Of a stretch of 64,000 bases of DNA, positions 19,425 through 29,051 are shown one piece after another (position 1 is the stretch's first letter; each line of letters starts with the position of its first letter). The stretch comes from Sanguibacter suarezii NBRC 16159. Lineage in GTDB: Bacteria > Actinomycetota > Actinomycetes > Actinomycetales > Cellulomonadaceae. Location: the NCBI RefSeq assembly GCF_001552735.1, contig NZ_BCRT01000021.1, positions 1 through 64,000 of the forward strand. The letters run 5' to 3'. The notes beneath the pieces are model-generated. The model had not been told where the DNA came from. It searched no databases and saw only the letters and a program-made list of their open reading frames with translations. The position numbers were made by a program, and so were the translations under genes.

Positions 19425-20084
19425 TCACGACTGAGCCGCGGCCACTGCTGCCTCGACGTGCTCGAGGCTGCATGACGTGTCGAGGGCGATCACCCCGTAC
19501 GTCCACCCCCGGCGGCGGTAGACCACGGACGGGCGGGCGGTCTCGGCGTCGATGAAGAGGAAGAAGTCGTGACCGACCAGCTCCATCTCGTAGAGCGCGT
19601 CGTCGATGGTCATCGCGGACGCGGAGTGCAGCTTCTGCCTGATGACGACTGGCGAGTCGCCCAGCTGGATCTCGACCGTCTCACCCGGCTCGGTCGGCGT
19701 GGTGGGCTGGGCCGGCGCGGGCTCGGGCTCAGGGACGAAGGGCCGGACGTCGACGGTGTCCATCGGCGTCGGCTGGCGGAACCGGTTCTTGCGGCGGTCG
19801 TTGGCGCGCCGCAGGCGCTCGGAGAGCTTGTCGAGCGCTAGGTCGAGGGCTCCGAAGCGATCGTCCGCAGCAGCCTCGGCGCGGACCACAGGGCCCTTGC
19901 CCCGCACGGTCAGCTCGACCCGTTCGCGGTTGCCGGACTGGCGGGGGTTGTTCTCGTGAGTGACCTCGACGTCCACGCGCTGCGTGGTCGGTGCGAGCTG
20001 CTCGATCTTGCCGAGCTTGTCCTCAACGTGTCGGCGAAAACGATCGGCCACTTCAGTGTGCCTACCGACGACAACAATCTCCAT
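19425..20084 (-). CDS. hpf: Long-form ribosome hibernation-promoting factor
   Basis: 219 aa, the long HPF form. The N-terminal S30AE domain (1-100) begins MEIVVVGRHTEVADRFRRHVEDKLGKI and contains VELTVRGKGPVVRAEAAADD; a Pro/Glu-rich linker (135-160) joins a C-terminal dimerisation domain (PVVIRQKLHSASAMTIDDALYEMELVGHDFFLFIDAET...VVYRRRGWTYGVIAL). It pairs 70S ribosomes into inactive 100S dimers in slow growth. TTGGAGG precedes the ATG at 20084. A small hairpin (20105-20121) is present in the leader, ahead of the ribosome site. Confidence 0.95.
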   Translation of the reverse strand: MEIVVVGRHTEVADRFRRHVEDKLGKIEQLAPTTQRVDVEVTHENNPRQSGNRERVELTVRGKGPVVRAEAAADDRFGALDLALDKLSERLRRANDRRKNRFRQPTPMDTVDVRPFVPEPEPAPAQPTTPTEPGETVEIQLGDSPVVIRQKLHSASAMTIDDALYEMELVGHDFFLFIDAETARPSVVYRRRGWTYGVIALDTSCSLEHVEAAVAAAQS

Positions 20085-20198
20085 AAGAGCCTCCAAGGGA
20101 GCGGGGGCGTTGTTCACGCCCGGACGATGATCAGGTCGGCGCCATTTCTGGGCACCGCTACGAACCACCTCCCAACGCTGATGAGATCTTGCTACAGG

Positions 20199-21059
20199 CT
20201 ATCGCGCTTGCGGGTGTGCTTGCACCGACGCGCCCGCCGAGAGGCCCCGGGAGCCCGGTGCGGGCGTCGCCGCGAGGACCACACCGGCCAGCACGAACCC
20301 GCCGCGCCGACCGATCGCCCGGGCACACTCGGCAAGGGTGGCCCCGGTGGTCAGCACGTCGTCCACCAGCACGCAGAGGACGGGCTGGCCGCCGCCCGCT
20401 CGTCCCTCCAGGGCCGGGCGCCAGCGCCGGCGGACGTCGAGGGTCCCGGCGAGGTTGCCGCTGCGCGCCCGGACCCCCAGACCGACCTGGTCGCGGACCG
20501 CGGTCAGCCTGTGGACGTGGGCGAGCGCCCGGACCATGCGCGCGCCCGCGGACAGGCTCACCTGGTCGGTCACGATCCGGGCCAGCTCGGTGACCGGTTC
20601 ACGGCCTCGACGCCTCCGGGCGGCAGGGGTCGAGGGGACCGGCACGATCCAGATCTCGCGCCCGCCGGGCACCTCGCCCAGCAGCTGCTCGGTCAGCCCG
20701 TCGGCCAGCCGCCGCACGGCGGGGGCCAGGGCCGCGGTGAGGTCCGCCCGGTCCCGGTCCTTCCACGCCACGACGAGCTCACGGACCGGACCGGTGTAGT
20801 CCCCTGCTGCGAGGACGGGCCACGGCGCTCCGTCATGGAGCCGGTCCAGGCGCGGCGCGCCGGCCTCGGCACGGCGCACGCCAGCCAGATGCGCGGCGCA
20901 CCCCTCGCACAGGCGTACGTCGGGCTCACCGCACCCGCCGCACTCCAGCGGCACGAGGAGCCGGGTCAGCTCGCCGCCCGCGCTGCGCAGCGCTGCCAGC
21001 ACCCGCCGCGGCTCGCCGGCTGCGCCCGTGGCGCGTGCCTCCGCCCTGTTCTCCCCCAT
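20199..21059 (-). CDS. comF: ComF family phosphoribosyltransferase-like protein
   Basis: 286 aa. N-terminal four-cysteine zinc finger (Cys40, 43, 51, 54) followed by a type I phosphoribosyltransferase fold with WIVPVPST and the PRPP-binding loop VLVDDVLTTGATLAE. ComF proteins assist DNA uptake in competent species; in actinobacteria the role is unproven. It lies upstream of hpf, as in mycobacteria (Rv3242c-Rv3241c), 114 bp apart. Confidence 0.9.
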   Translation of the reverse strand: MGENRAEARATGAAGEPRRVLAALRSAGGELTRLLVPLECGGCGEPDVRLCEGCAAHLAGVRRAEAGAPRLDRLHDGAPWPVLAAGDYTGPVRELVVAWKDRDRADLTAALAPAVRRLADGLTEQLLGEVPGGREIWIVPVPSTPAARRRRGREPVTELARIVTDQVSLSAGARMVRALAHVHRLTAVRDQVGLGVRARSGNLAGTLDVRRRWRPALEGRAGGGQPVLCVLVDDVLTTGATLAECARAIGRRGGFVLAGVVLAATPAPGSRGLSAGASVQAHPQAR

Positions 21060-21085
21060 CGCGCCACCCTGCCCGACGCCGGCCT

Positions 21086-21111
21086 GGGGCTCCGGAGCGC
21101 TCCGGAGCCCC
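21086..21111. terminator. Palindromic terminator between lpqB and comF
   Basis: A 26-base perfect palindrome centred at 21098/21099 (arms GGGGCTCCGGA and its complement), 51 bases beyond the lpqB stop on the minus strand and just before comF. It should separate the mtrAB-lpqB operon from comF-hpf. Confidence 0.65.
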
Positions 21112-21161
21112 GGCGGGCCCGGGGCTCCGGGAGCGGGCTGTGGACCAGCCGATCCGAGTGC

Positions 21162-23120
21162 TCAGCCCGGGAAGGCCGGCACCCGGATCCCGGCGACCAC
21201 CACGGACCAGGTGCTCCCGGTCGCCGCGCGGGAGAGCAGCTCACCGTCGGAGGTCGCCACGTAGACGGACCGCAGCCCCTTCCCAGCAGAGATCCACACG
21301 GTGTCGTCCACGCCGGACAACGCCGCCGACCGACCCGACAGCGGCACCTCGTAGACCGTGGCGATGCCGGAGGACACCCCGCGGGCCAGCACCCCGACGG
21401 TCGACTCGTCCACCCACACCACCTGCGTGGCCGCAGGCACCGAGGCGCCGATGGCCAAGGCCTCGTCGGACAGGCGCACCGGGACGTCGGAGTCGTCGCG
21501 GACGATCGCCGCGACGTCGATCCGGCTCTGCCCGGCCAGGCTGGACACGACCGCGATCCGCGCGCCGTCGTGGGAGACGCGGATGGACTCCAGAGTCCGT
21601 CCGCTCAACCAGTCGGCGGCGATGGTGACCTGCACCCCTGTCTCGGTCACCGCGCGCAGCCCGTCGTCGGCCACCCGGTCACCGGTCCACACCCAGCCGA
21701 AGCGGTCGATCGACGGTGCGACCAGGTCCGTGCCGGTGACCAGCGTCGCCGCGTCGGAGACCGGGGTGGGTGCGGTGAGGATGGCGGAGCTCCCCGAGCG
21801 CAGCACGACGAGGTCTGCGGCGTCGTCGGTCGCGAGCGCCGTCGGGTCCAGGCCGGTCAGGGCCCGGAAGGTGGCCACGGGTGTGGCACCGTCGGCGCCG
21901 AGCTGACTGATCTGATCGCCGGCGAGCACCAGCGGCGCGATGAGGGAGGGTGACGGGTCACGGATCGGGTTGACCGAGGTCGGTATGGACAGCGGGAGGG
22001 AGTTGGCGAAGATCACGACCGAGCGCACCCGAGGGATCTTCATGAGCACCGCGCTGAGCTGAGCCTGGAGCAGGGCACGGTCGGCGTCGGAGGCAGCCAG
22101 CACCTCCTTGGTGAGGTCGATCCTGGCCACACCGCTGTCGTCGATGGTCACCGAGTCCAGCAGCAGGCGGGTGCCCCCGGGGGCCACCACCGCGACGGAG
22201 TCACGCAGCCACGGTGACGGCCCGGCCAACACGGCGTTGACGGCGTGGGTGGCGGTGTTGATCTTGGAGTACCACCGGACCTCGGGGACGAGGAAGGCCC
22301 CGTCCTGGGACGGGAAGTACAGCGTCGTCGCCCGGTAGACGAGCTGGAAGTTGGGGTCGGAGACGAAGATGCCGTCCTCGGTCGTGGCGATCCGCCACTC
22401 CCCCGCCGCCGACTTCTCCAGGGTGAAGGTGAGGTCTTGGACCGTGCCCTGCGCGGCCTCGGTGAACCGGCCGTCGGCGTCCAGCGTGGCGACCACGGAC
22501 ACCCTGCTGAGGATGGACACGGAGGTCGCCGACTCCGGGGTGTCGGTCGTGGGCTCGGGGACGGGCGGCGCGGAGGGCTCGGGCACGGCGTCGCCCGGCT
22601 CGGCGTCGGCGGCCGGCGCGATACCGGGACCGGGTCCCGCAACGGTGTCGATGTCGGTGACGGAGTCGGAGTCGGAGTCGGTCTCTGGCTCCGTCTGGGC
22701 GTCGCTCTCCGTCTCGGTGGCCGGTGCTGGTTCCTCAGCGGTGACGGACTGGGTGAAGTTGGCCTCCCCGGAGTAGACGATGGTCCGCACGGACGGGTCC
22801 CACGCCTGCGCCCCGCGCGGGGTGAGGAACTCTCGGGCCGTGGCCCAGTCGTCGTTGAGACCGACCGGCTGCGCGCTGAGGAAGCCCTGCACGATCTCCG
22901 CCGGGCTGGCGCCCGGAGCCGGGCCGTAGGACTGGGGGAAGATCGGCCCCAGCTCGCTGACGGTGACGTCGCGGCGTTCGACCGGGCCGCTGCTGGGGAT
23001 GGTCGCGCAGGCGGTCAGGGCACCGACGAGAATACCGACACCGACCACCCGGGCGAGCGCGCGGCGGGCGATCCGCGCGGCGGCTCCACGAGACGGGATG
23101 GCATGGCGCACTGAGCTCAC
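21162..23120 (-). CDS. lpqB: Lipoprotein LpqB, partner of MtrAB
   Basis: 652 aa. Signal peptide with lipobox LTAC (Cys38), then a GerMN domain and a C-terminal beta-propeller-like part (LpqB family). In mycobacteria LpqB interacts with the MtrB sensor and modulates it. An unusual acidic repeat (ETESDAQTEPETDSDSDSVTDID, split across residues about 135-158) interrupts the N-terminal part and is encoded by near-perfect GGAGTC hexamers. It overlaps the mtrB stop by four bases, so it is translationally coupled. Confidence 0.94.
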   Translation of the reverse strand: MSSVRHAIPSRGAAARIARRALARVVGVGILVGALTACATIPSSGPVERRDVTVSELGPIFPQSYGPAPGASPAEIVQGFLSAQPVGLNDDWATAREFLTPRGAQAWDPSVRTIVYSGEANFTQSVTAEEPAPATETESDAQTEPETDSDSDSVTDIDTVAGPGPGIAPAADAEPGDAVPEPSAPPVPEPTTDTPESATSVSILSRVSVVATLDADGRFTEAAQGTVQDLTFTLEKSAAGEWRIATTEDGIFVSDPNFQLVYRATTLYFPSQDGAFLVPEVRWYSKINTATHAVNAVLAGPSPWLRDSVAVVAPGGTRLLLDSVTIDDSGVARIDLTKEVLAASDADRALLQAQLSAVLMKIPRVRSVVIFANSLPLSIPTSVNPIRDPSPSLIAPLVLAGDQISQLGADGATPVATFRALTGLDPTALATDDAADLVVLRSGSSAILTAPTPVSDAATLVTGTDLVAPSIDRFGWVWTGDRVADDGLRAVTETGVQVTIAADWLSGRTLESIRVSHDGARIAVVSSLAGQSRIDVAAIVRDDSDVPVRLSDEALAIGASVPAATQVVWVDESTVGVLARGVSSGIATVYEVPLSGRSAALSGVDDTVWISAGKGLRSVYVATSDGELLSRAATGSTWSVVVAGIRVPAFPG

Positions 23121-24880
23121 CGGTTTCCCTCCTTCAGGTCGTGGCGGGAGTCGTCTGTGCCAGCGCCAGCGCCAGCGTCACTGGCTCCGGATGCGTCGAA
23201 GCCGTCGATGTCCGGCAGGCTCGACGGACCCGCCGCCTGGGGCTCGCGGGCGTCGAGGTCTCTCACATCATCTGTCGTCAAGGGCTCCAGGTCGATGGGA
23301 GAGCCCGTCAGGACGATGCCCGCCCGCCGTGGGAGGGTCAGGCGGAAGGCCGCGCCCAGGCCGGGGCGGCCCCACACCTCGAGCCAGCCGCCGTGCAGCA
23401 GGGCGTCCTCGAGCGAGATGGCCAGTCCCAGACCGGTGCCGCCGGACGTCCGCGCACGCGCCGGGTCCGCACGCCAGAACCGGTCGAAGACGTGACTCAC
23501 CTGCTCCTTGTCCATCCCGATGCCGTAGTCGCGCACGTGCACCGCGACCGCCGTCTCGTTGGCGGCCACGCGGACCTCGACCGGGCCGCTCTCGGCGTAC
23601 TCGACCGCGTTGACCAGCAGGTTGCGCACCACCCGCTCGACGCGGCGCCGGTCGATGTCCGCGGTGGCGCGTTCGTCGTCGAACAGCACCGACAGCCACA
23701 CGCCCTTGTGCGCCGCCAACGACGTCGCCTGGTCTACCGCGGAGCTGACGACGTCGCGCAGGTCCAGGGACTCCGCGTCCAGGACGGCCGCACCCGCGTC
23801 GAAGCGGCTGATCTCCAGGAGGTCGGCGAGCAGGTCCTCGAACCGGTCCAGCTGGGTGAAGAGGAGCTCCGCGGAGCGCTTGACCACGGGATCGAAGTCC
23901 TCACGGCTCTCGTAGATCATCTCGCTGGCCATGCGCACCGTCGTCAGCGGGGTGCGCAGCTCGTGGGAGACGTCAGAGACGAACCGGCGCTGCACGGTCG
24001 AGAGCGCGTCGAGGCGCTGGATCTGGTCCTGCAGGCTCGTCGCCATCTCGTTGAAGGAGCGGCCGAGGGTCGCGATCTCGTCCTGCCCCTTGACCACGAG
24101 GCGCTCGTCGAGGTGACCGTCGGCCAGCCGCTCAGCCACCTGCGCGGCCTGCTGGACCGGCCGGACCACCTGGCGGGCCAGGGTCCACGTGCTCACCGCG
24201 AGGAAGGTGATGAGCACGACCCCGGCGATCCCCAGCACCCGCTGCATGAAGCTCAGAGTCTGCTGCTCGGGTGCGAAGGAGTAGAGGAAGTAGAGCTCGA
24301 AGGTCCCCGCCACCGGGACCTCGAGGGTGGTGCCGACCATGACACCCGGGACGGTGGAGCTTCCTTGCGCGAGAGGGATAGCCACGGACTGCCACTGCTG
24401 CCCTTCACCCTCCGCCGTCGCCTCGCGCAGGCTCGGGGAGATGAGGGAGCTCAGCTGCGGTGCGGTCGAGATGTCGAGCACGCCGACCGGGGTGGTGTTG
24501 GACTCGCTGCGGAGGAGGAACACCTCGCGGCCGCCCGAGCCGCCCGCCTGCAGCGCCGGGACCATGTCGTTGAGCAGCTGCTGGACCTGAGGTGCGGTCG
24601 AGGCGGTCGTCGAGGACAACGTGGCCTGGGCCTGGACGGCGGAGCGGGTGCTCTCGGTGAGCACCTGGTCGATGCGCTGGTCGAAGAGGCCGTCGCGGAT
24701 CGTGCCGGACAGGTAGGCGCTGAGCACCATGACCGCCACCACGCCGATGGCCAGCGCGGTGGAGGTCACCCGCAGCTGGATGGATGACCGCCAGGTGCGG
24801 ACCCAGGACTGCGCCCAGGTCCGCACCGCGCGAAGGCCTCGCCGGACGGCCAGGGCCACCCGGCGCGCACGCCGTCTCAT
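23117..24880 (-). CDS. mtrB: Sensor histidine kinase MtrB
   Basis: 587 aa. Two membrane segments (about 38-56 and 214-232) bracket an extracytoplasmic sensor domain, followed by HAMP (RPVQQAAQVAERLADGHLDERL), HisKA with FVSDVSHELRTPL (His306) and the ATPase boxes NLLVNAVEYAE, VRDYGIGMD and GGTGLGLAI. MtrB phosphorylates MtrA and links peptidoglycan and division state to gene expression. The C-terminal 60 residues are a disordered Ala/Asp-rich tail. The ATG at 24880 overlaps the mtrA stop (ATGA). Confidence 0.95.
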   Translation of the reverse strand: MRRRARRVALAVRRGLRAVRTWAQSWVRTWRSSIQLRVTSTALAIGVVAVMVLSAYLSGTIRDGLFDQRIDQVLTESTRSAVQAQATLSSTTASTAPQVQQLLNDMVPALQAGGSGGREVFLLRSESNTTPVGVLDISTAPQLSSLISPSLREATAEGEGQQWQSVAIPLAQGSSTVPGVMVGTTLEVPVAGTFELYFLYSFAPEQQTLSFMQRVLGIAGVVLITFLAVSTWTLARQVVRPVQQAAQVAERLADGHLDERLVVKGQDEIATLGRSFNEMATSLQDQIQRLDALSTVQRRFVSDVSHELRTPLTTVRMASEMIYESREDFDPVVKRSAELLFTQLDRFEDLLADLLEISRFDAGAAVLDAESLDLRDVVSSAVDQATSLAAHKGVWLSVLFDDERATADIDRRRVERVVRNLLVNAVEYAESGPVEVRVAANETAVAVHVRDYGIGMDKEQVSHVFDRFWRADPARARTSGGTGLGLAISLEDALLHGGWLEVWGRPGLGAAFRLTLPRRAGIVLTGSPIDLEPLTTDDVRDLDAREPQAAGPSSLPDIDGFDASGASDAGAGAGTDDSRHDLKEGNR

Positions 24881-25560
24881 GGTTGCGCTGCGCCCGCCTT
24901 GTATCCGACGCCGCGCACCGTCAGCACGATCTCCGGGACCTCCGGGTCGTGCTCGATCTTTGACCGCAACCGCTGGACGTGGACGTTGACCAGCCGGGTG
25001 TCGGCAGCGTGCCGGTAGCCCCAGACCTTCTCCAGCAGTACCTCGCGGGAGAACACCTGCCAGGGCTTGCGGGCCAGGGCGACAAGAAGGTCGAACTCCA
25101 AGGGGGTCAGCGAGATGGCCGCGCCGTCTCGGGTGACCCGGTGGCCGGTGACGTCGATCTCGAGGTCGCCGATGGACAGCCGCTCGGGAGCAGGTTCGTC
25201 CGTGCGGCGCAGGCGCGCGCGGATCCGCGCGACGAGCTCCTTGGGCTTGAAGGGCTTGGAGATGTAGTCGTCCGCTCCGGACTCCAGCCCGAGCACGATG
25301 TCGACCGTGTCGCTCTTGGCGGTGAGCATGATGATCGGTACGCCGGACTCCGCACGGATCTGACGGCACACCTCTGTGCCGTCCTTGCCCGGGAGCATGA
25401 GGTCGAGCAGGACGATGTCCGGAGCTGAGCTCCGGAAGATTCCGATCGCCGAGTCACCGTCTGCGCAGAACACCGGATCGAAGCCCTCCGACTTGAGGAC
25501 CAGTCCGATCATCTCTGCGAGCGCAGTGTCGTCGTCAACCACCAGCACACGTGACTTCAT
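24877..25560 (-). CDS. mtrA: Response regulator MtrA
   Basis: 227 aa, OmpR family. Receiver with phospho-acceptor Asp53 ([13 protein letters not shown]), MLTAKSD and SKPFKPKEL, and a winged-helix output ending [30 protein letters not shown]. An essential actinobacterial regulator of cell wall and division genes. The start [11 protein letters not shown] at 25560 is fixed by family alignment; the longer frame to 25752 is non-family. First gene of mtrA-mtrB-lpqB and divergent from the next module, sharing a 109-bp gap. Confidence 0.97.
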   Translation of the reverse strand: MKSRVLVVDDDTALAEMIGLVLKSEGFDPVFCADGDSAIGIFRSSAPDIVLLDLMLPGKDGTEVCRQIRAESGVPIIMLTAKSDTVDIVLGLESGADDYISKPFKPKELVARIRARLRRTDEPAPERLSIGDLEIDVTGHRVTRDGAAISLTPLEFDLLVALARKPWQVFSREVLLEKVWGYRHAADTRLVNVHVQRLRSKIEHDPEVPEIVLTVRGVGYKAGAAQP

Positions 25561-25669
25561 GTCGTCATCTTGCCATCTCCCCCTCACGCCTCGGGTCGTG
25601 GCACGATGGGCACGCCGGATGATCTTCCGATGCAGGTCAGCATGTCCCCGACACAAGAGGTCAGCACCC

Positions 25670-27064
25670 ATGACGACGCCCGACGACGCGCCAGAGCCAC
25701 GACCTGCGCCGTTCGCCCCTCCGGGGGGAGGTGTGCCGTCCGAGGACGCCACGCCGACGCCCGACGTCGCGCCCCCTGCCGCACCGGCAGACCCGGGTGC
25801 TGCGGGTGCACCGGGCGGATGGGGCCAGCCGACCGGGTCCGTCGGCTACGGCCAGCCGAAGTACGGCCAGTACGCCCCTGGCGGCGGGCCTGCGCCCGTC
25901 GCGGGCCAGCCGGCAGCGAACCCGCAGTATGGGCAGCCGCAGTATGGGCAGCCCGGCTACGGGCAGCCGGGCTACGGTCCGCAGTACGGCCAGCCGGGGT
26001 ACGGGCAACCGGGGTACGGCCCGCAGCACGGCCAGCCCGGCTACGGCCAGCCGCAGTACGGCGGACCGCAGTACGGCCAGCCGCAGTACGGCGGACCAGC
26101 CGGGTTCGGCGGGCAGGGTTGGCGCCCGATGGCCGCCAAACCGGGCATCATCCCGTTGCGACCGCTGAGCCTGGGTGAGCTCTACGACGGCGCCTTCGCG
26201 GCCATCCGCACCAACCCCAAGGTCATGCTCGGCGTCGTCGGCCTGGTCATCTCGGTGGCCACGATCATCCCGGCGCTCCTCAGCTACCTGCTGTCCCCCT
26301 CGACCAACCGGTGGTTGGACGACTGGGTCGGTGACGTGGACCCGAACGGCGAGCTGGGCCTGACCAACGTCGGTGGGCAGCTCTCCCAGTCCGTCTTCAT
26401 CAGCATCGGGGTGTACCTGGCCACCATCATCACCACCGGTCTGCTCATCGTGGCGATCTCTCGCGCGGTGATCAACAAGCCGTTCAGCGTCTCCGACCTG
26501 TGGCAGCAGGTGCGCGGCAAGCTCCTCGGACTCATCGCGATCTCGCTGCTGCCGGCGATCGGGGTCCTCGTCGTCTCCGCCGTCTTCGGTCTGCTGGCCT
26601 TCGGCGCGGCCCAGGCAGGCATGGACGGGCTGGCCGTGATCGCCCTGCTGGTGCTCATGGCAGCGGTCATCGTCGTCGCGATCTGGCTGACGGTGCGGTT
26701 CCTGCTCACCTCGGCGGCCTACGTCCTGGAGGGCCAGCGTCTGGGTGCCTCCATCCGCCGCGGGTGGCTGCTCAGCCGGGGCAGCTTCTGGCGACTCTTC
26801 GGCATCTACCTGCTCTCCTCGATCATCACCTCGATCGTCTCGGGCCTGGTGGCACTGCCTGGGTCGCTCATCGCGGAGATCTTCTACCCTGGTGACTACG
26901 CGTCGCACCTGGGCGGCGTCGCGATCATCGTCGTGACGCAGATCCTCGCCTCCACGATCTCCACCACCTTCCTGTCCTCGGTCATCGCGCTGCTCTACAT
27001 CGACGTGCGGATGCGGCGTGAGGGCCTGGACGTCGAGCTGGCAGCCGCGGCAGAGGCGGTGTGA
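25670..27064 (+). CDS. GPDP-type membrane-domain protein with Gly-Gln-Pro-Tyr repeats
   Basis: 464 aa. The first 150 residues are disordered and carry more than a dozen units of GQP-(Q/G)YG type. The rest has about six membrane helices and starts with [29 protein letters not shown], the pattern of the glycerophosphoryl diester phosphodiesterase membrane domain; no catalytic phosphodiesterase domain is attached. First gene of a tightly coupled module, its stop overlapping the next start (GTGA). AAGAGG lies ahead of the ATG at 25670. Role unknown, probably membrane organisation. Confidence 0.82.
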   Translation: MTTPDDAPEPRPAPFAPPGGGVPSEDATPTPDVAPPAAPADPGAAGAPGGWGQPTGSVGYGQPKYGQYAPGGGPAPVAGQPAANPQYGQPQYGQPGYGQPGYGPQYGQPGYGQPGYGPQHGQPGYGQPQYGGPQYGQPQYGGPAGFGGQGWRPMAAKPGIIPLRPLSLGELYDGAFAAIRTNPKVMLGVVGLVISVATIIPALLSYLLSPSTNRWLDDWVGDVDPNGELGLTNVGGQLSQSVFISIGVYLATIITTGLLIVAISRAVINKPFSVSDLWQQVRGKLLGLIAISLLPAIGVLVVSAVFGLLAFGAAQAGMDGLAVIALLVLMAAVIVVAIWLTVRFLLTSAAYVLEGQRLGASIRRGWLLSRGSFWRLFGIYLLSSIITSIVSGLVALPGSLIAEIFYPGDYASHLGGVAIIVVTQILASTISTTFLSSVIALLYIDVRMRREGLDVELAAAAEAV

Positions 27065-27750
27065 GCAGCTCTGCGACCGCCGCCCTCGTGCTCGCCTCCG
27101 TGACGGCGGCGAGCGCGAGGTGCGAGGTGCCGGTGACCCCCGACGCCCCGACGGCACGCGAGTGGCTCCAGGACGAGCTGACCAACCCGATCTACCATCA
27201 GGGCCCCTCGCTGCTCGAGCGGTTCCTCATGTGGCTCCAGGAGACCTTCGCCGGGACCTCGGCCCTCGGCCTCTCCGGTGCGTGGGTCGCGGCCGTGCTC
27301 GTCGTGGTCATCGTCGTGATCTCGGCTGTGGCGCTGTACGTGTCCGGTCCCCTGCGACGCACCCGGCGTGCGCACCACGCGCCCGTGCTCGGCCTGGACG
27401 ACACCCGCACCGCAGACGACCTGCTCGCCGCCGCTGCCCAGGCAGCCTCCCGCGGCGACTACACGGCCGCGACCCTGGACGCCTTCCGCGCGCTCGCCCG
27501 GCGCAGCGAGGAGCGGGCGATCCTCGATCCCGCCCCCGGGCGCACGGCGCACGAGGCCGCCGTGACCATCGGCCTGCGGCTGCCCTCCCTCGCTCCCACC
27601 CTGGCCGGGGCAGCCAGCGCCTTCGACGCGATCTACTACGGCAAGCGTCCGGCCGACGCCGCCAGCTACGAGCAGATGCGGACCCTGGAGGCGACTGCCG
27701 CAGCCACCCGCCCCGCCCCGCTGCCCTCCGCCGCGATGGTGCGCTCATGA
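27061..27750 (+). CDS. DUF4129 domain membrane protein
   Basis: 229 aa. N-terminal signal-like region, one membrane helix ([22 protein letters not shown], about 81-102), then a cytoplasmic DUF4129 domain ([40 protein letters not shown]...[19 protein letters not shown]). DUF4129 usually occurs beside MoxR and DUF58 genes, or at the end of transglutaminase-like proteins. Overlaps both neighbours by four bases, so it is translated as part of the module. The GTG start is set by the overlap. Confidence 0.85.
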   Translation: MSSSATAALVLASVTAASARCEVPVTPDAPTAREWLQDELTNPIYHQGPSLLERFLMWLQETFAGTSALGLSGAWVAAVLVVVIVVISAVALYVSGPLRRTRRAHHAPVLGLDDTRTADDLLAAAAQAASRGDYTAATLDAFRALARRSEERAILDPAPGRTAHEAAVTIGLRLPSLAPTLAGAASAFDAIYYGKRPADAASYEQMRTLEATAAATRPAPLPSAAMVRS

Positions 27751-29051
27751 GCCCCCGCGACGCGGCACCGGACCTGGCGCCCCCGCCGGTCTCCCCGGCC
27801 CCGGCCCCGGCCGAGCCGCGTTCTGCCGCCTCGTCCACCACGACCACCTCGGTCTCTGCCGCCACCACCACCGTCCGCGGCGACGGCACGACGACCGCCT
27901 CCCGGTTCAGGGCGCGCCTGCGCTCCTGGCGCTGGCCGGCAGCCGCGCTGGTAGCGACCCTGCTGGCCGGCGCGGTGCTGGTGTCGCTGACGACCCAGAC
28001 GTCCACCGTGCGATTCGCCCCCGACAACCCCTCCGACGACGGTGGCATGGCCCTCGCCCAGGTCCTCGGGGACCGCGGCGTGGAGGTGGTGCACACGACC
28101 TCGGTCGCCGAGGCGATCGGGGCGAGCGGACCGGGATCCACCCTCCTCGTCGCCAACGACTACGGCATGGCCGAGGACGTGGCGCGCTCCCTGCTGGAGA
28201 CCGGTGCCGAGGTGGTGCTCGTGGCCCCCGGCGCGGATCTTCTCGCCGCCGCGACCTCGCAGGTCACCCACGCCGGCACCACCTCGGCGGGCGCCGCCAC
28301 CGCCCAGTGCACCGATCCCGACGCCGTGGCAGCCGCAGAGATCACGAGCTACGGGTCCGGCTTCCGCCTGAGCGAGGACTCCACCTCTGCGACGCTGTGC
28401 TTCCTGCAGCCCACCGCCGCCGGCCCGCCGGTCGGTCACTACGCCGTCGCTCCCCTGGACGGCGCCGCCGACGGGCAGACCGTGCGGGCCCTCGACGACG
28501 CGACGGCCCTGACCAACGGCTCGATCACCGAGACTGGCAACGCCGCTCTCGGGCTGCGCATGCTCGGCCAGACCGACCGCCTGGTGTGGTTGCTTCCCGA
28601 GCAGCCGCCGGTCGGCGACGAGCCCCCCGGCCTGGCCGGCATGCTGCCCCCGTGGGCCGGTGCGGTCGGCGCCCAGCTGCTGCTGCTCGTCCTGGTCACC
28701 GCGCTGTGGCGGGGACGACGCCTGGGGCCGCTGGTCACCGAGGACCTGCCCGTCGTCGTGCAGGCCTCCGAGGCCACGCGTGGTCGCGGGCGGCTCTACC
28801 GGCGCTCGCGCGCCTACGGCCATGCCGGTGCCGCGCTGCGCGCCCGGTCCGCCGACCGCATGGCCCAGCGCCTGGGCGTGCCACGATCTGCCGGGGCGGA
28901 CGCCGTCGTCGACGCCGTCGCCCGGGCCAGCGGCCGACCTGCCCAGCAGGTCGGTGCGCTGCTGTACGGCCCACCACCCTCCGGCGACGTCGAGCTGACG
29001 CGTCTGGCCACCGATCTCGACCAGTTGGAGAGCGAGGTTCACCGCGCGTGA
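27747..29051 (+). CDS. DUF4350 domain membrane protein
   Basis: 434 aa. Disordered Pro/Thr-rich N-terminus, a membrane helix near 68-88 (WPAAALVATLLAGAVLVSL), an extracytoplasmic DUF4350 domain (VRFAPDNPSDDGGMALAQVLGDRGVEVVHTTSVAEAI...) with two cysteines that could pair, and a second helix (GAVGAQLLLLVLVTALW) before a cytoplasmic tail. DUF4350 resembles the glutamine-amidotransferase-like fold used in proteins acting with MoxR. ATGA and GTGA overlaps on both sides show coupling. Confidence 0.83.
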   Translation: MSPRDAAPDLAPPPVSPAPAPAEPRSAASSTTTTSVSAATTTVRGDGTTTASRFRARLRSWRWPAAALVATLLAGAVLVSLTTQTSTVRFAPDNPSDDGGMALAQVLGDRGVEVVHTTSVAEAIGASGPGSTLLVANDYGMAEDVARSLLETGAEVVLVAPGADLLAAATSQVTHAGTTSAGAATAQCTDPDAVAAAEITSYGSGFRLSEDSTSATLCFLQPTAAGPPVGHYAVAPLDGAADGQTVRALDDATALTNGSITETGNAALGLRMLGQTDRLVWLLPEQPPVGDEPPGLAGMLPPWAGAVGAQLLLLVLVTALWRGRRLGPLVTEDLPVVVQASEATRGRGRLYRRSRAYGHAGAALRARSADRMAQRLGVPRSAGADAVVDAVARASGRPAQQVGALLYGPPPSGDVELTRLATDLDQLESEVHRA

